Shown here in pieces: positions 8,351-10,663 of a DNA stretch of 10,663 nt. A program made the position numbers and the translations under genes. Origin of the DNA: Coemansia sp. RSA 1804 (Eukaryota; Kickxellomycota; Kickxellomycetes; Kickxellales; Kickxellaceae); contig JANBTH010000849.1 of NCBI GenBank assembly GCA_027578815.1, positions 1 through 10,663 of the forward strand, read 5' to 3'. Position 1 is the stretch's first letter; every line of letters begins with the position of its first letter. The notes under the pieces are model-generated. The model searched no databases, was not told the DNA's origin, and worked only from the letters and a program-made list of their open reading frames with translations.

Positions 8351-8615
8351 TACATGGATAAACTTTCCTTGAAAAGCTTATTTGGGTTTATTATCAAGTT
8401 TCTAATATCTTATACAATGCCTTGAAGTTTATTTACAAAATATTAGTAGAAAAATATAAACAGGCATGAGTAAACAAAGCTGTGGCATTAATAATAATTC
8501 CATGTGACAAATTAATAAACAGATTAAGATTAACAAACTAGCCATACTTGATCAGGCTTGCCCACATGCATATTAAGTGGTATGAGACTACATGACAATA
8601 AATATGTACAATGAA

Positions 8616-8633
8616 GAAGTTTTAAAAAACTTC
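8616..8633. repeat. Perfect short hairpin
   Basis: GAAGTTTT (8616-8623) and AAAACTTC (8626-8633) are exact complements separated by AA. With no gene nearby it has no evident role. A terminator-like reading does not apply to a nuclear gene transcribed by polymerase II. Confidence 0.35.
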
Positions 8634-9104
8634 ATATAACATATAACATGTTGGCATATCCAAATATTCACACACATTGACAATGTTTGACACTTGTTGA
8701 CCATTAACATTTTTGTAGCTCTACATAAGAGTGATTAAACATAAACAACTTGTACTAGAACAACTTAACTTTAAAAAATTACAAAAGCTTCTAAAAACTT
8801 TAATCATGGCACTTGTAAAGAACTAGACTGAGGAGGAGGAGGAACTTGGAATAATATTGTTCTGTTTATAAATCAGAATAAAACTAAAAATAAACTGAGG
8901 AAAAGAAAGAAAGTAATAACTTGCAATGTCTCCGTCAGGGTATTTAACTGCCCTGTTACTAGGCCAGCTGTAATCAGGGCTAAATTTTCTTATGATTTAA
9001 TTTCCAACATAAATCAGAACAATGCAGATGTTATCACAAGCTGTAAACACAGCTAAAACATGTGCTGCAGATACAAGCATGACAAAGAAACACAGTGAAA
9101 GGAG

Positions 9105-9709
9105 ATGATTCTGCTGCCCTGTTTCAAATCCTTCTGGCAACAGGTGGATTTACACAAATACAAGGAACATAAACAGGAAGTGATGATGGTAGTATTAGCA
9201 CTGCTATTGGGTGCATGTGCCAAGACCATTTACAATTTGAAGACAGATGAAATCAAATTTGAAAGGATTTCAAGAATTTGGAGAATTCATTTGAATGGAA
9301 AAAAGCTGCAACACTTATTAGATTTCTGGTGTTATTTACCTCTATCCACTTGCCCTGCTATGTGACTCATACACTGTTTCCTCTTGGACCAAGCTGAGCC
9401 AATCTCAAATCCTTTGTGGAAAAATTTTCACCAGCTGCATCCCTGTCACACACTCTGAAAGCAGTGCTTAGCAAGGTATTGGTTATGTGTGAGATGGATA
9501 AAGTAAAAGCATGGAGCTTTAATCCACATGATCTGAGGTGCACCTGTGCAACTCAAGCCTATTTAATTGGTGTCTCCAACAAAGTCTTATTAGCCTGGCA
9601 TGGCTGGGTTAAAGATGCTACTTCAACTATTTATATACAGACTGCCTCAAAACGCTGTGACCGAGCATGCTGGTTGTATGGATTCTTACTTCAACCCCTT
9701 GGATCATAG
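9105..9709 (+). pseudogene. Decayed tyrosine recombinase (bacterial/phage-integrase-like) fragment
   Basis: Two adjacent frames together look like the catalytic domain of a tyrosine recombinase. The first (9105-9365, 86 codons) has the N-terminal catalytic layout VVLALLLGACAKTIYNLKTD, then DEIKFER and IWRIHLNGKK. This matches the usual G-x-R...L...DEI...W.IP...K pattern, with Cys (TGT, 9216-9218) at the arginine position. The second frame (up to 9709) holds FNPHDLRCTCAT, with His at 9527-9529 and Arg at 9536-9538. It continues with a WHG histidine at 9599-9601 and the presumed nucleophile Tyr in STIYIQT at 9632-9634. The W.IP motif and the C-terminal layout are closer to bacterial P4/DUF4102-type integrases than to fungal Cryptons, but this is by eye. 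A TGA at 9363-9365 and a frame change between about 9366 and 9416 break the gene. The N-terminal domain is missing; a short frame at 9022-9108 (ending TKKHSERR) may be a remnant. It cannot make an active enzyme. Confidence 0.65.
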
Positions 9710-9791
9710 ACAAGTGGTTGTTAGGAGAAGACATATACATTCTCATAATTAGATGACCAAGATCATTATTATAATTGATTATATCTCGAGC

Positions 9792-9819
9792 ATATTACTT
9801 GTCCATGGACATGTAATAT
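9792..9819. repeat. 28-bp near-perfect palindrome
   Basis: The arms pair at 13 of 14 positions around the centre 9805/9806 (core TGTCCATGGACA); the only mismatch is T9799 against T9812. It starts 83 bases after the integrase stop. Its right arm contains GACATGTAAT, which recurs at 8214-8223 in another inverted repeat. It may be a recombinase site, an element end or a dimeric protein site. Confidence 0.5.
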
Positions 9820-10360
9820 AGCAAGAGACTTGTGTGATCCAACATGGATCCACACTTCTCTATTTTTATATCTACCTGCCCAAACCACTGAACTCTTTTC
9901 TCTCTCAAAAAATCACAAAAATTACAAAACTACAAAAGCACAAAAACACTATTTTTATCCTTTTCTTAGTTTCTTTCCATTAGTTTTCTTCTTCTCTCTT
10001 TTAGCTCTCTCGTAGTTTTTCCTCCCCCTTTTTTATTTGTTAGTAGCCATAGTTGCCTTACAAACAGCATAAAATAAAGGACGACGTCTAAACACATATA
10101 ATCTCTTATAATCTCTATTGAGAAATTTTCCACAAAAGGCAGCCCAAATACTTAAATTTCCCATTAACACATAATTTTGTAAAGTAATAGTTGCATAGAA
10201 TAGGTGATATTCTTATTAGTGGCCCTTGACTAGGGTTATGCAACAATATTAAATTACATGAAAAGTTGTAGTTGAAATAGCTAAAAGCACAAAAACGTTC
10301 TTACAGCATGCATCACTGTACTTTTACTTAATGGTTTCTCTGTAAAGGTAAGGCAAGCTA
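9820..10360. other. AT-rich intergenic sequence with skewed tracts
   Basis: No gene is supported. An A/C-rich stretch with an imperfect 8-base repeat (YACAAAAN, about four copies, 9914-9946) is followed by a pyrimidine-rich run (about 9951-10040). AATAAA occurs at 10073-10078, and TATAATCTCT is tandemly doubled at 10097-10116. CpG begins to reappear (10083 onward). The A-rich then CT-rich pattern resembles a fungal promoter, but no start codon with a long frame follows. Confidence 0.35.
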
Positions 10361-10663
10361 TTAAAAAGGAACGAACACTGCGGGTTTTTGTTTGGTTTCC
10401 CTTTCTGTGTCTGGCCTATGTAGTGAAAAATCAACACCAAATAATCCGCTAACAGCCAGGTTACTTACAATGCAAGCGATTCGCGTAGTTCTGCTGTTTA
10501 ATGCGCACACACTTCCCCTGAGTGGTTGAAACGCATAAAGAATTGTTGCCCACACATTTTTTGCTTTTTTTTTTCTTCTCTTTTTCTTCTCTTTCTGTCC
10601 ATTTGGTTTGCGGTCTTTATCAAGTCACAATCAAACAAATTGCCATTTTATTCTTGCAGTAAT
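10361..10663 (+). promoter_or_regulatory. Possible promoter/leader (with intron) of a gene beginning beyond the right edge
   Basis: CpG is common again. A strong pyrimidine tract (10557-10600) resembles fungal leaders. The window ends at TTCTTGCAG (acceptor-like, G at 10659). A consensus donor AAAG|GTAAGG lies at 10344-10353, so a leader intron of about 312 bases (10348-10659) is possible. No branch motif lies at a convincing distance, though CTAAC occurs at 10449-10453. This is suggestive only. Confidence 0.25.

Larger units (their letters stand above)
7744..9652. mobile_element. CpG-depleted AT-rich block, probably decayed mobile DNA
   Basis: By eye there is a single CpG (8933-8934) in about 1.9 kb, against several tens expected even for this AT-rich base composition. 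The adjacent BMS1 coding DNA is full of CpG. TpG and CpA are common. This is the usual mark of long-term cytosine methylation and deamination of silenced repeats. The block contains a palindrome cluster (8188-8350), a short hairpin (8616-8633), a GAG microsatellite (8831-8842) and most of a broken tyrosine recombinase (from 9105). I find no long terminal repeats, no target duplication and no reverse-transcriptase or DDE transposase frame. The boundaries are set only by CpG content. Confidence 0.5.

Noticed and set aside
7744..9652. CRISPR array, LTR pair or reverse transcriptase
   Set aside because: No regular spacer-repeat pattern, no long direct repeats at the edges and no polymerase motifs were seen.
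9830..10015. 61-codon plus-strand frame
   Set aside because: It spans the A-rich repeat and pyrimidine tract, and its composition is purely that of the low-complexity DNA.
10361..10555. 64-codon minus-strand frame
   Set aside because: No recognisable motif, and it lies in a probable promoter/leader region on the opposite strand.

Overview
This window looks like nuclear DNA of a fungus. BMS1 is a eukaryote-only ribosome-assembly GTPase, the coding sequences are CpG-rich and intron-poor, the likely splice signals are GTAAGT-type, and the 5' leaders are pyrimidine-rich. The intron-poor style and the apparent CpG decay of a repeat-like block would suit an early-diverging lineage, but that placement is a guess.

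Layout: positions 1-58 may hold the tail of a rightward gene (acceptor-like site, short frame, AATAAATAAA). Positions 59-610 are a gene-poor gap with one inverted repeat. Positions 611-3464 (minus strand) hold two long coding blocks. I read them as two exons of one gene for a coiled-coil, tail-anchored membrane protein of about 776 residues, possibly a spindle-pole-body or nuclear-envelope tether. Positions 3465-4309 are a divergent promoter carrying a PAC-type motif (GCGATGAG), typical of ribosome-biogenesis genes. Positions 4310-7441 (plus strand) are an intact, intronless BMS1 gene.

From about 7744 to 9652 the DNA changes character. It is AT-rich and almost free of CpG (one in about 1.9 kb), with a cluster of small palindromes. 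It also holds the wreck of a tyrosine recombinase (about 9105-9709) that looks more like bacterial or phage integrases than ordinary fungal genes. One catalytic arginine position and the residue after the HxxR motif both read cysteine, as expected from CpG-to-TpG decay. A 28-bp near-perfect palindrome lies 83 bp downstream.

CpG returns after about 10,080. The last 300 bases end in a CT-rich tract and an acceptor-like TTGCAG, as if a rightward gene starts just past the edge.

The two main genes share a promoter but no obvious pathway. The most unusual part is the decayed integrase island. No intact new system is visible.
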